DNA of 45,603 nucleotides from Isotricha intestinalis (taxonomy: Eukaryota; Ciliophora; Litostomatea; Vestibuliferida; Isotrichidae), in the NCBI GenBank assembly GCA_023807065.1, contig JAJJLU010000439.1:1-45603 (forward strand). Reading direction: 5' to 3'. The translations under genes and the position numbers were made by a program. The stretch's first letter is position 1; each line of letters opens with the position of its first letter. The notes below the pieces were generated by a model. The model saw only the letters and a program-made list of their open reading frames with translations, was not told the DNA's origin and did no database searches. Positions 27,879 to 38,105 of the stretch are shown here, in pieces.

Positions 27879-28463
27879 TTATTCTTTTTTACTTTTTTTA
27901 CCTTTTTTTTGAGTTTTTTTATCAGTTTTATTTTTATCATTTTTTTGTTCTAATTCAATATTTATTTCATCATTTTTAATTTCTTTTTTTTTATCACATT
28001 TTTTACCAGAACATTTAAAACAATGAGCAATCATTCCTAAACCAACAGAAGCAAAAACCATAAAATCTAAACTAGGAAGATAATTTTCTAAATTATCATT
28101 AACTACTTTATTTTTTAAATTACTTAACTGAGTAATGTCTTTAATAGGACTATAATAAAGAAAAGCTATAAAAATACAACATAATCCAGAAATAAATTGG
28201 AAAAATTTTATTCCTAAAATACTTAAGGAAGCAAGAACTATTAAAGTTATTAAGAATATTTTATAAACTAATTCTGAATTTTTTGGCTGAAATGATAATA
28301 ATGTTGGAGGTAAATGAAGTAATTTTAATAATTGACTTAATCTTGTTTGGAAATCTCTATGAAATCTAAATGCTTGAAGTAAACGTAATACCGCGAAAAA
28401 TATTAATATTTGATATAAAAATGCTCTTTTAATACAACTTCCAATAAAGCAAAAAAATCCCAT
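27879..28463 (-). CDS. hypothetical multi-pass membrane protein with C-terminal ER-retrieval-type tail
   Basis: 194 aa with about four hydrophobic segments: 8-30 (KRAFLYQILIFFAVLRLL), 66-85 (VYKIFLITLIVLASLSILGI), 87-104 (FFQFISGLCCIFIAFLYY) and 133-148 (FMVFASVGLGMIAHCF). A Cys pair follows (CSGKKC), then a cytosolic Lys/Glu tail ending KKSKKE. Lys at -3 and -5 gives a KxKxx pattern typical of COPI-dependent ER retrieval. No family recognised. The start at 28463 is 440 bp from the divergent RasGAP/VPS9 gene. Confidence 0.7.
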   Translation of the reverse strand: MGFFCFIGSCIKRAFLYQILIFFAVLRLLQAFRFHRDFQTRLSQLLKLLHLPPTLLSFQPKNSELVYKIFLITLIVLASLSILGIKFFQFISGLCCIFIAFLYYSPIKDITQLSNLKNKVVNDNLENYLPSLDFMVFASVGLGMIAHCFKCSGKKCDKKKEIKNDEINIELEQKNDKNKTDKKTQKKGKKSKKE

Positions 28464-28903
28464 ATTTTAAATAATATTATTTAATTTTTTTTATTGATTT
28501 TTTTATTTAAAAATATACTTATCGATTCAAGTTTTAATTCATGTTTTTTTGTTTTAATTTAGGTTTTAACAAAAATTATTTTAATTATTTTTATAATGAT
28601 ATAATATTTTATTAAGATACAAAAATAAAAATATTTATAAATTATTTTATAATTATTTCTCAATAAAAAATAAATTGAAAAAAAAACATATGATTATAAA
28701 TGAATAAAAAATTTTGTCTTAAAAAAAAACATTCAATCACATGTTATTTATTAAATTTTTTGATATTTTTAACTCATTAAATGAATACTTATTTATTTTT
28801 ATGGTTTTTTTTATTTAGATTAAAATATTAAATTTTAAATTTATTATTTATTATTTAATTTCTTTATTTTTATTTTATTTCCTTTTGATAAATAAATAAG
28901 CAA
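28464..28903. promoter_or_regulatory. divergent intergenic region, 440 bp
   Basis: Between divergent starts at 28463 (minus) and 28904 (plus). Low-complexity A/T. No frame or RNA gene recognised. Confidence 0.4.
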
Positions 28904-31900
28904 ATGACAGTTCAAAATGATTGGAAATTACTTCAAAATTATTTAAAAAAAATAAATTTAGCTACTTTTGAAGTAGAAAATAAAGAAAATGATTTAGAAA
29001 ATGAATTTAATTCAAATGTGGATTTATATTATAAATATAAAAGAAAAATTAGGCTTTTAAATGATGATAATTTAAAATTATTAGGTATAATTCCTAAATT
29101 AAATAACCATAAAAAAATAAAAATCATCTCTTCATCAGCAAATTTAAATTTCCATTCACAAATAAAAAATTATCTTTTTGAAATAAGAAATAATACAAAT
29201 CTTCTTTTAAAACTTATAGAAAATTTAAATGGTGAAAAAGAAAAAGATATAATAGCAAAAGTATTTGTTCACTTTTTTTTTGAAGATGTAACTAAAAGTG
29301 AATGTTCTTATAAATTAAATCATTTTTTATCATTATTAATAAATCAAGAAGTAGAAAATTTAGATTATGAATTAAAAGATAATTTCATAGAAAAAAATTC
29401 ATTTATTGATAAAATATTTAATGAATTTTTAAATAGACATGAAGTAAAAGTTTATACAAAATATTTATTTGAAGATTTAATAAAAAATTTAGAAAAAAAT
29501 GTAGATAATAATTACAAATATTTAACATTATATTTAGAAGATTTAATAAAAGGAAATGAACTTTCACAATTTGAAATTATAAGCATAAAAAAAAATATAG
29601 AAGAACCTAAAAGAAATACTGTTTATTCTTCTTCAATGAAAGATTTTTTTAGTCAAAGTAGAAAAAGACATTATCATAATCAATTAAGTGCTGTTTTTAA
29701 TATAAAAGAAACTTCTAAATTAACCAATGATGATGAATCAGAATTATTAAATATTCCTAAATTTAATGAAAATTATTTAAGGAAATTATTAAATGTAGAA
29801 AAAGATGAAATTAGAAAACATTATATTTATAAACAATTAATAAGATTAAGTCAATATAAGAAAAATGAAGCTTGTTTTTTTTTTTCTTATCAAAATTTTA
29901 TTGGTCAATTTCAAAATTCAAAAAAATATGTTGAAATACTTCCTAAATATATGGATAATTTTAGAAAAATTAAAAATTTTTTTATTGATTTTGTTTCTAA
30001 TTTTAAAAAATATTCTTTAAATTTACCTATTATTATTAGAGAAACTATGAAAAGTATTTATAATTTAATTAGAATTAGAGAAAAATCAAAATCAAAATTT
30101 GAAATTAATTGCTTTGTTGTTTATTATTTTATTAATCATTTTATTATTCCTTTTTTAAAATGTCCTTCAAGAAATGAAATTTTATCTGAGAAATTGGAAA
30201 TAAATGATAATAAAACAAGAAAAAGTTTAGAGACTATAATTTTAGTTTTTACAATGATAGGATATTGTGATTTATTTGATTGTAATATGTATAATGAATA
30301 TACTCCTTTAAATTATTTATTAATGAATGTTACTATTGATATTCATAAAATTATATTTGATATATTTAATAATGATAATGAAGGTATTTTTGAAGATGAT
30401 TATAAAGAAGAAGAAAATGATATTTATCAAACTATTTGTTTATCTCAAAGTGAAATAGAAATATTTTTAGATAAATATATGTTATTAAATATAGATCATC
30501 AAAATAAAGGTTTTTCTGATATTATTACAAATAAAGATTTAGTTTTTCCAAATGAAAATGAAAATAATGATATTGAAAACAATTATGTTTTTATAAATAA
30601 AAATTTCGATGAAAAAAGAAAGAATAAATTAAAATTAGAAAAAATAAAAGAAATAATACAAGAAAATTCAAAAACGCAATTTGTTGAAGAAATTAAAATT
30701 TGTATTAAACAAGTATTATCAAATATTCCTACTTTATCGAATAAAGGAAATTTTTTTCTTTTTAAAGATATATTTGAACTTTTAAATAAAAAAATAAATT
30801 ATTATAATGAAGAATATAAAAATGTTTTAGTAGACAATAGTATTCCATTATCTTGGTACTCTGATTATTTAATTAATCATATGGATTTATTACCTAATGA
30901 ATATAAAAATAATAATTTCAATAATTTATATAATGAATTACTTGAAGAAACAGAAACAAAAATGGGACATTTATCAGAAAAAAATATTTTATTATTAAAT
31001 GAAATTTCTTCGGAAAATACATTATTAAAAAAATTTGTCTCTTTAGCAAAAAGAAGTTTAACAATAGTAAAAGATTATAGGGTTAAAATTTACACAAAAA
31101 TATTTATTAATACAGCTAAAATAGATATTTGCTTATTGAATGGAAATCAAAAATTTAATTTAATATATCAAAAAAAAGGATTTGATCAATATGATATAAT
31201 TCATATTAAAGCTAATGAATTAATGATTAATAAATCTTCAGAATGTTTACATATAATTAATGGAATAAATACAAATAATAAAAGAATTGAAGGTCATTGT
31301 TCAAATATTAATGAATTTATAAATAGAATATTAACTTATGGGAAGGAAATTTGTAAAGATATAGAAAATGAGAAAGATGAAACAAAAGCAAAAGAAGTAA
31401 TAGAAACATATATAAGTCTAATAAAAATATATTTACATAATGAAGATCAAAGATTTCATTTTTCTGGTAAAACTACTGAAAAATCTGAGAATAAATTAAA
31501 TGCTTTTGTAAAAGAAATTGAAAAATATATATTAACTAAAATTATATGTAATTTAGAAATATCTTCAATGAATAAAGAAGATCAAAAAATAATGCAAAAA
31601 TGTAAAAGTTTCCTTTGGATAACATTAGAACATTTAAACATTGATCCAAATCAAATTTCTAAAAAGCAAATAGAAATGGTAAAAAATTTATTAAATAAAA
31701 TGGATAAAGAAAGATATTATGTTAATCTTTTAAAATATTTAGTAAAAGCAATAAATATAATATCAAAAATGATAGAATTTACAACCGGAAATCCAAATGC
31801 AAGTATTGAAGAATTTTTACCTATTTTAGTTCATAGTTTTATTCATACTATGCCAAAGAATATGATTTCTAATTTAAAGTTAGCTAAATATTTTATGAGT

Positions 31901-32062
31901 CAAAATGATTTTAGTTCAATGTATGGATATAATTTAGCTAATTATCAAACTTGTATTAATTTTTTAAATACTATTACTCCTAAGAAATATAAATTAGATT
32001 CTAAAAAATTTAATGAATTATGTAATGATTCTATGAAAAATCCTTCAAAATATAATAATTAA
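28904..32062 (+). CDS. RasGAP-like / VPS9-domain protein (GAPVD1/RME-6-like Rab5 GEF)
   Basis: 1052 aa. The N-terminal half (about 70-510) carries a divergent RasGAP fold, best seen at EINCFVVYYFINHFIIPFLK and the following TRKSLETIILVFTMIG. These match the position of the FLR/Pro-Ala-Ile segment and later helix of RasGAPs, in the form used by GAPVD1. The usual arginine-finger site appears as NFIEKNSFIDK, and the FLR Arg as Asn, so GAP catalysis is doubtful. The C-terminus (about 890-1035) is a VPS9 domain: SFLWITLEHLNIDP, then IEEFLPILVHSFIHTMPKNM, then SNLKLAKYFM and YGYNLANYQTCINFL. VPS9 domains exchange GDP for GTP on Rab5/Rab21 in endocytosis. This order of domains is that of GAPVD1 (GAPex-5, RME-6). 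The middle is helical. Confidence is high for VPS9 and moderate for the GAP half. Confidence 0.8.
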   Translation: MTVQNDWKLLQNYLKKINLATFEVENKENDLENEFNSNVDLYYKYKRKIRLLNDDNLKLLGIIPKLNNHKKIKIISSSANLNFHSQIKNYLFEIRNNTNLLLKLIENLNGEKEKDIIAKVFVHFFFEDVTKSECSYKLNHFLSLLINQEVENLDYELKDNFIEKNSFIDKIFNEFLNRHEVKVYTKYLFEDLIKNLEKNVDNNYKYLTLYLEDLIKGNELSQFEIISIKKNIEEPKRNTVYSSSMKDFFSQSRKRHYHNQLSAVFNIKETSKLTNDDESELLNIPKFNENYLRKLLNVEKDEIRKHYIYKQLIRLSQYKKNEACFFFSYQNFIGQFQNSKKYVEILPKYMDNFRKIKNFFIDFVSNFKKYSLNLPIIIRETMKSIYNLIRIREKSKSKFEINCFVVYYFINHFIIPFLKCPSRNEILSEKLEINDNKTRKSLETIILVFTMIGYCDLFDCNMYNEYTPLNYLLMNVTIDIHKIIFDIFNNDNEGIFEDDYKEEENDIYQTICLSQSEIEIFLDKYMLLNIDHQNKGFSDIITNKDLVFPNENENNDIENNYVFINKNFDEKRKNKLKLEKIKEIIQENSKTQFVEEIKICIKQVLSNIPTLSNKGNFFLFKDIFELLNKKINYYNEEYKNVLVDNSIPLSWYSDYLINHMDLLPNEYKNNNFNNLYNELLEETETKMGHLSEKNILLLNEISSENTLLKKFVSLAKRSLTIVKDYRVKIYTKIFINTAKIDICLLNGNQKFNLIYQKKGFDQYDIIHIKANELMINKSSECLHIINGINTNNKRIEGHCSNINEFINRILTYGKEICKDIENEKDETKAKEVIETYISLIKIYLHNEDQRFHFSGKTTEKSENKLNAFVKEIEKYILTKIICNLEISSMNKEDQKIMQKCKSFLWITLEHLNIDPNQISKKQIEMVKNLLNKMDKERYYVNLLKYLVKAINIISKMIEFTTGNPNASIEEFLPILVHSFIHTMPKNMISNLKLAKYFMSQNDFSSMYGYNLANYQTCINFLNTITPKKYKLDSKKFNELCNDSMKNPSKYNN

Positions 32063-32193
32063 ATTAAATATTAATTTTTGAATAGTTTTTATATTTAAAT
32101 TAGTATTTATTATAAATGTTTTTTAAATATTAAGTGTTTATATAATTTTAAATATATTATTTTATATATAATATCTTTTATATTTTATTCTTT

Positions 32194-33267
32194 TTATTTA
32201 TCAATATTTTCTTTAATCCAATTTAAACAATAAGTATAAATAAATTTATATTGAGATGTATCTGTAACCATTGAATATCTTTGTTCTCTTAATTTTCTAA
32301 CAATATTAAAAACATTTAAAATATAATCCTTTTTAATTCCTTTTATTGTTTCTAAACACTTTATTATTTGATATATTGCAATAAACATTCCTGTATTTCC
32401 AATTCCAGCAAGACAATGTATTAATATTGGGATATCTGGTTTTTGCTTTCTGTTTATATTTACCACTTTTATTAAATGATTTATAATTTTATTTGCAATT
32501 ATTTCATCATTTGGGATATTATGTTGTTCCCAATTTAAAATTTGATATTGTTTTATTTCTATATCTTCATTTACTTTTAATATCCTTAAAATTAAATAAT
32601 TTTCAATTATAAATTCTTCATCTAATAATGTTATTATTATATTTTCATTTAAATCTGTATTTATATTATTTTCTTCTTCTTTATCTATTATTTTTTCAAT
32701 TATTAAATTATCTCCTTTTTTAATTGGAAAATAACATTCATTTGTTTTATCTGTAAAATTTATAATTATATTTATTTTATGTAAAATAATCATACTCCAG
32801 AAAGAAAAAACAGTTTCTTTATAAGGCTCTTGTGTTGCAATAAAAATTATTTTATCTTCATTGAAAAGACCACTAATATAACTTGCATTAATATAATTAT
32901 TATGATTATCATCTTTATTCATCGATACACAATTAAATTCATATGGTAAAATTTCACTAGATTTATTTAAATGGTTTTTTGTATTTTTTATAAATTGATT
33001 TTTATGTTCTTTATCTTCTGTTATCCATTTAATTAATTTTAATTCACATTCATAATCTCTTCTTTCAATTATTTTGTCAATTAATTCTTTATCTTTTGGT
33101 ATATTAATATGAGCACATAATAATTTTATATTATTATCTTTTATTACCCATTTATTATATGATAAATCATGTTCTTTATTTTCATTATTTATATAGGAAT
33201 TATTATAAAAATTAATTATTCTTTTATATATTTCATTCTCATTTTCCATTTTCAAAATAATATTCAT
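32194..33267 (-). CDS. protein tyrosine phosphatase-like, catalytically degenerate
   Basis: 357 aa, a single classical PTP domain across most of the length. NYINASYISG (124-133) is the substrate-binding motif (KNRY/NYINAS region). ATQEPYKETVFSFWSMI follows, then the active-site loop HCLAGIGNTG (284-293) and a Q-loop TDTSQYKFIY with Gln near 339. The catalytic Cys (285) remains, but the invariant Arg of HCxxGxGR is Asn (291). The WPD-loop position reads NWEQHNIP, lacking the general-acid Asp. Both losses would abolish normal turnover, so this is a probable pseudophosphatase that might still bind phosphotyrosine weakly. The start could also be the second ATG (33249, MENENEIYK). It is divergent from the kelch gene. 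Confidence 0.83.
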   Translation of the reverse strand: MNIILKMENENEIYKRIINFYNNSYINNENKEHDLSYNKWVIKDNNIKLLCAHINIPKDKELIDKIIERRDYECELKLIKWITEDKEHKNQFIKNTKNHLNKSSEILPYEFNCVSMNKDDNHNNYINASYISGLFNEDKIIFIATQEPYKETVFSFWSMIILHKINIIINFTDKTNECYFPIKKGDNLIIEKIIDKEEENNINTDLNENIIITLLDEEFIIENYLILRILKVNEDIEIKQYQILNWEQHNIPNDEIIANKIINHLIKVVNINRKQKPDIPILIHCLAGIGNTGMFIAIYQIIKCLETIKGIKKDYILNVFNIVRKLREQRYSMVTDTSQYKFIYTYCLNWIKENIDK

Positions 33268-33495
33268 AATTAATTATTTTATTTAATTTAATTTATTTTT
33301 TTTTTTAAATTGTTAGTTTGATTTAAAAATTATTCTAGAAAAGAGAATATTCACAATTAAAACTTTAGATTTTTTGGAATATTTCAATTTTTTTATTGTT
33401 TTTTAACATATATTGCATTTAAATTTGAAAAATTATTTCTTTTCATTTAAAAAATAAAAGAAGATAAAATAAATATAATCTTTACCTAATTTTTC
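33268..33495. promoter_or_regulatory. divergent intergenic region, 228 bp
   Basis: Separates the PTP-like gene (minus) and the kelch gene (plus). T-rich 33294-33307 and mixed A/T beyond. No named element. Confidence 0.35.
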
Positions 33496-35127
33496 ATGGG
33501 TACTCAATGTTTACCAAAAAAAAATATGAAAAACAATAATATAAAACAAAACGATAAATTGAATGATGTCTTATCAAAAAGAAGTGATGAATTAATAGAA
33601 AAGAATAAAAGCTTAAATGAAAAAATAAATTTACTATTAATAGATGAAATAGGAATTTCTTTGTTAAATGAAGAAAAAGATAGTAATTTAAAATTAAAGG
33701 ACATAATAGATGATTTAATAGAAAAAAAAAAAGATAAAGAAGATATAAATTATTTTCTATCAAATAAATTTTCATTAAAAAATGACCGTGATGAAGAAAT
33801 TGACACAAATAAAACATTAAAAGAATTATTAATTAATCCAAATGATAAAACACTAAGAATAAGAGTATTCATTGTTGGATTAAAAAATTTAACAAGTGAT
33901 TATAGTCAGTATATATTAAAAGAAACAAATTTTTTTGGAAAATTTTATTCAAACCCATTTCAACTATATATTTATGATAAAAAATTAGAAGTTTTTAAAA
34001 AAGCAAAATTTGATAGAAATAATAAATATATATCAAAAATTAGTTTAATAGCATCTTCAAGTGTATATTGTACAGGAATTGATAAAATTTTTATTTTTGG
34101 AGGAGAAGAAGATAATAAAATAACTAATTCATTTTGGATTATTCATTTATCAGATTATCCTTCGATTAAATTAATTCCAAATAACTTAAATCCAAGAAAA
34201 TATCATTCTATGATTTATATACCTAAAGATTATATATTCATTGTTGGAGGTGAAAATATTTATGATGTTATTTTATTTTATAATTCAACATCAAATTTTA
34301 TAAAATATGGAGAAATACCAGAAGAATTAATTGAACCTGGTTTATCATATATTAATGAAAAATATTTATATGTTTTTTCTAATCTTAAAAGTTTAAGTAT
34401 TTATAGAAAAAATTTAAGAGATAAAATAGAAATTAAATGGGAAAAAATTCACTTTAAATTTCATGATAAAGTTAAAAGTATAAAACAAAAATTTTTTGGA
34501 GTTTGCGATAATAATAATTCAAATGAAATATATTTTATTGGCGGTGATTATTTTGATCTTAATGATAATAAAACAAGTATTAACTTTTTTAATTATCAAA
34601 ATAATTTAATTGGAGAATCACAAATTGATTGTTTAAAATATACATTTGCAGAAAAACATTTTATTCCATTTGATGAAAATAAATGTTATCAAATATTAAA
34701 TTGTCCAAGAGAATCAATAAAATTAATATTATATAATAAAATAACAAATTTAATAGAAAAAAAATCATTTAAAACCAATAGTGAAAAAAATATTGAATTA
34801 TTATCAGATCGTTCTTTATCAACATACCACAAATTTAATTTAAATTATCCTTCTTTTACTGCTGTTAGTGTTTCTTTTTTTTCTAAAAATTTTTCTGATA
34901 TTCCAAGTATAATAAAAAATAAACTATCTTTTTCTAAAGAACAATATAGTAATGATCCAAGTAATTTAAAACAAACTATTTCTTATTGTTATGTTAATCG
35001 ACCTAAAATTGGTGAATTGTTTTCATCTTCAAATTTTAATAGTAGAATTTCTAAGAAAAATATCGGTAATAATTATGATTGTGAACCAAGTAATACTAAT
35101 AATCAAGATAAAGATGGAAAATCTTAA
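33496..35127 (+). CDS. kelch-repeat protein
   Basis: 543 aa. The N-terminus MGTQCLPKKNMK has Gly2 and Cys5 close to a basic cluster, which may allow lipidation, although the fit to the myristoylation rule is imperfect. Residues about 20-115 are charged helix. Kelch-type blades run about 170-390: IFIFGGEEDNKITNSFWIIH, PRKYHSMIYIPKDYIFIVGG, YINEKYLYVFSNLKSL, NEIYFIGGDYFD. The double-Gly plus aromatic pattern marks each blade. The tail (about 440-543) is Ser/Asn-rich. Kelch propellers bind partners; no BTB or F-box is present. Likely an adaptor, target unknown. Confidence 0.8.
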   Translation: MGTQCLPKKNMKNNNIKQNDKLNDVLSKRSDELIEKNKSLNEKINLLLIDEIGISLLNEEKDSNLKLKDIIDDLIEKKKDKEDINYFLSNKFSLKNDRDEEIDTNKTLKELLINPNDKTLRIRVFIVGLKNLTSDYSQYILKETNFFGKFYSNPFQLYIYDKKLEVFKKAKFDRNNKYISKISLIASSSVYCTGIDKIFIFGGEEDNKITNSFWIIHLSDYPSIKLIPNNLNPRKYHSMIYIPKDYIFIVGGENIYDVILFYNSTSNFIKYGEIPEELIEPGLSYINEKYLYVFSNLKSLSIYRKNLRDKIEIKWEKIHFKFHDKVKSIKQKFFGVCDNNNSNEIYFIGGDYFDLNDNKTSINFFNYQNNLIGESQIDCLKYTFAEKHFIPFDENKCYQILNCPRESIKLILYNKITNLIEKKSFKTNSEKNIELLSDRSLSTYHKFNLNYPSFTAVSVSFFSKNFSDIPSIIKNKLSFSKEQYSNDPSNLKQTISYCYVNRPKIGELFSSSNFNSRISKKNIGNNYDCEPSNTNNQDKDGKS

Positions 35128-35325
35128 TTTTTTAAAAATTTATTTATATAATATTATTTGTTGATTTTTTTAATTTAAAAGGGTTATAAAATATGAAAAA
35201 TAATAATAGAAAATAGTATATAATAGCTATTATTCATTTAAAAAACTTTATTTTTCAATTATCAATATTTAAAAAATGAATTTAAATAATTTAATAATAA
35301 AATAATTTCATTCCAAAAAAAAAAA

Positions 35326-36096
35326 ATGGAAATAGAAGATAACAATGATTTTGAAGTAAACCCAGAAAACGATGATTTAGAAAACAATAATGAAATGAAT
35401 AATGAAATGGGTAATTATGAGGAAAACGATTCAGGAAGTGATAAAAGATTTCCAGATATAAATGATGGAGGATGGATTCAATGGTTTTGTCAATTATCAG
35501 GAAATGAATATTTTGTAGAAATAGATGAAGACTTTTTAAAAAATAAAATAAATTTAATCGGTATTAAATGTAAACAATATATAGAAACAATGTTATCAAA
35601 TGAATATCCTCAAGAACCAATATCAGAAGAAAATATAGAAAATTTACAATCAATAAAAGAAATATATGGTTTAATTCATAAAAGATTTATTTCAACTAAT
35701 AAAGGATTAGCTTTAATGAGGGAAAAATATTTGAATGGTGTTTTTGGTCATTGTCCAAGAATATTATGTGATAAACAAGTTTTATTACCTGTTGGTTTAA
35801 GTGAAGATTTAAATTTTAGTCGAGTTAAAGTTTATTGTCCTATTTGTTGTGAAGTTTATAAACCCAGAGTCAGAAATAATGATATTGATGGAGCTTATTT
35901 TGGAACAAGTTTCCCACAAATTTTTTTCATGGCTTATCCTGATTTAAATCCTAAAGTTAATAAAGTTAAAAAATATATTCCTAAATTATATGGATTTAGA
36001 ATTTTCGGAAAAGAAGGAAGTAAATATTATTCTAAAGATAAAAAAGAATTGTTTGAAAAAATGAAAAAGTTAGGAATTAAACCTAATTATTATTAA
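35326..36096 (+). CDS. CKB: casein kinase 2 regulatory (beta) subunit
   Basis: 256 aa. An acidic, Asn-rich N-terminus (1-45) precedes the conserved core: WIQWFCQLSGNEYFVEIDED (50-69), then the zinc-finger cysteines in HCPRILCDKQ (143, 148) and YCPICCEVYKP (171, 174), DGAYFGTSFPQIFFMAYPD (188-206) and YIPKLYGFRIF (217-227). This order and spacing are those of CK2 beta, which dimerises through the zinc finger and binds two catalytic alpha subunits. A basic tail follows. The catalytic subunit is not in this window. The ATG is preceded by a 12-A run. Confidence 0.95.
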   Translation: MEIEDNNDFEVNPENDDLENNNEMNNEMGNYEENDSGSDKRFPDINDGGWIQWFCQLSGNEYFVEIDEDFLKNKINLIGIKCKQYIETMLSNEYPQEPISEENIENLQSIKEIYGLIHKRFISTNKGLALMREKYLNGVFGHCPRILCDKQVLLPVGLSEDLNFSRVKVYCPICCEVYKPRVRNNDIDGAYFGTSFPQIFFMAYPDLNPKVNKVKKYIPKLYGFRIFGKEGSKYYSKDKKELFEKMKKLGIKPNYY

Positions 36097-36324
36097 TTTT
36101 ATTTCTCAATGTATTTGTATTTTGGATTTAAATACTTTTTTTATAATTTTTCTTTTCTTTTTTAAGGTTTTTTTTATGTTTTTTAATTTGCTTTTTTTTG
36201 GGTTTTTTTGAAGGGATTTGTATATAAAAGAATAATGCTATTTATTATTGTTTTTTTAATTTTATTTTTTATTATTTATTTTATATTTTTTATTTTTGGT
36301 TTTACAATGGGAAATTAAAATAAA

Positions 36325-37797
36325 ATGCAAAATGAAATTTGTGATTTAACTGAATTAGAAAATGTTGATAAAGATAAACTATTTCATAAAATTTCAAATG
36401 ATCGAAGAACAGAATTTAATAATTTAAAATATAAAATAAAAAGACAAGAACGTAGATTTAAAAATTATATAATAAATGCATTCGGAAGAGAAACAATAAT
36501 AAAAAAACCAGATTCTTTATTAAAATTAGAAAAACAATTAATATCATATTTTTTTGGAAAAGATGGTTGTTTAACTTATTTAATTCCTAATTTAAGAAAT
36601 GAATTAATTCAAGAAGAACAAAAAAAATTTGGAGAATTAGATAAAAAAATAGAAATTGGAGAATTAACTTTTTTAAATCATGAAGAGGAAAAAAATATTA
36701 GTAAAGAAAAAAGAAAAAAAATTAATTTTCAAAAAATAAAAATTTTAAAAAGTAATAATTTTATTAAAGAAGATTTTTATGAAAATAATATTAAAACTCC
36801 TAAAATTAATAGTAAAAACAGTTTAATAAATAATTTAAGTTCTCAAAGTAGGAATATTAAATTTATGAAAATTCATAATTCTAATTATCCAAGTGAAAAT
36901 TCATCAAATAATTCATTTAAAATTAATTTTAATAATAATAAGATTAAAAGAAGATATTATTCACGTGATATTTTAAATAAGACAAATTCTTTTTCAAATT
37001 TTATAAAAATAATTCCAAAAAAATCCAAAAATAATACTGTTAATAATTCTAGTAATAGTTTGTCTAATTATCCAAATTTATCTCAAAATAATTCTAATGT
37101 TATTAAAAATTTAAAAACTTCAAATAATTTTTTTATTAGGAAAAGAAATCATTTAAGTTTTTTAAATTTTTCTTCAAGTGAAAATAATAATCAAATAGAA
37201 CAATATACAGTTAAAAATCCTAATTATGAAAATTATTTTAAAACATCATTTCAAAAAAAAATGAAAAAATCAAAAAAGTTATTAATAACATATCATAATG
37301 ATAAAAAGGAATTATTAAATAAATTAGATGATTATTCACAAAAAGAAATTAAATTATCTAAGAGTTTATATAATATAATAAATAAAAATAAAATAAAAAA
37401 AAGTAATAAACTAAAAATAGATATTGAAGAATTTTTTGACCATAAATTAAATGAAGATAAGAAAATAACAATGAAAGAAATGATTGATGGAACTAAAAGT
37501 AAAAAATTAAATAAAGATAAATTTCAAAAAAATTCGATTTTAATTGCATTAAAAAATTTATCACACAATAATCAAATTACTAAATTAGTAAAAGATAATA
37601 AAATTGATGAAGTTATAAAAGGAAAAGATTTAGAATTAGAAGAAAAAATAAAATTAACTCGTAAATTATTAAAAAAAAATAATATAGAATTTGATAAAGT
37701 TAGAAATAAATTAAAAAGTCAGGATGAAATTATTAAATCATTAGGAACTAGACTTACTTTTGATCGTTTAAGATTAAAAGAAAAATTAAAAAAATAG
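36325..37797 (+). CDS. hypothetical basic coiled-coil protein
   Basis: 490 aa, no recognised family. The N-terminal 120 residues are regular and charged (ISNDRRTEFNNLKYKIKRQE, LLKLEKQLISYFFGKDGCL). The middle (about 165-310) is Asn/Ser-rich linker. The C-terminal 170 residues are helical, Lys-rich and probably coiled coil, ending LTFDRLRLKEKLKK. It ends in TAG. No TM segment or signal peptide. A structural or nucleic-acid-binding role is possible from charge alone. Confidence 0.65.
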   Translation: MQNEICDLTELENVDKDKLFHKISNDRRTEFNNLKYKIKRQERRFKNYIINAFGRETIIKKPDSLLKLEKQLISYFFGKDGCLTYLIPNLRNELIQEEQKKFGELDKKIEIGELTFLNHEEEKNISKEKRKKINFQKIKILKSNNFIKEDFYENNIKTPKINSKNSLINNLSSQSRNIKFMKIHNSNYPSENSSNNSFKINFNNNKIKRRYYSRDILNKTNSFSNFIKIIPKKSKNNTVNNSSNSLSNYPNLSQNNSNVIKNLKTSNNFFIRKRNHLSFLNFSSSENNNQIEQYTVKNPNYENYFKTSFQKKMKKSKKLLITYHNDKKELLNKLDDYSQKEIKLSKSLYNIINKNKIKKSNKLKIDIEEFFDHKLNEDKKITMKEMIDGTKSKKLNKDKFQKNSILIALKNLSHNNQITKLVKDNKIDEVIKGKDLELEEKIKLTRKLLKKNNIEFDKVRNKLKSQDEIIKSLGTRLTFDRLRLKEKLKK

Positions 37798-38105
37798 TTA
37801 TTTATAAAAAGGAATTAATTAAAAAATAAAAAGTAATTATATTCAATTTAAAAAAAATGAAAATATTTTTAATAATATTAAAGAAAAAAAAAGCAACAAA
37901 ATTTAATAAATAAATCAATTCTATAAAAATTATATTTTAAGGAATATAATAGTTATATATATTATAAATATTTAAAGAATAATAAAAAGTATAATTAAAA
38001 TAATAATATTTAATTTATAAAAAATTATTATAACTAAAATATATGAAAATCAAATAAAATCTAACTTATATTCGAAAATTATATATATTAATTTTATAAA
38101 ATTTT
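37798..38105. other. intergenic, 308 bp
   Basis: A-rich spacer between two plus-strand genes with no frame or RNA gene seen. Confidence 0.45.
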
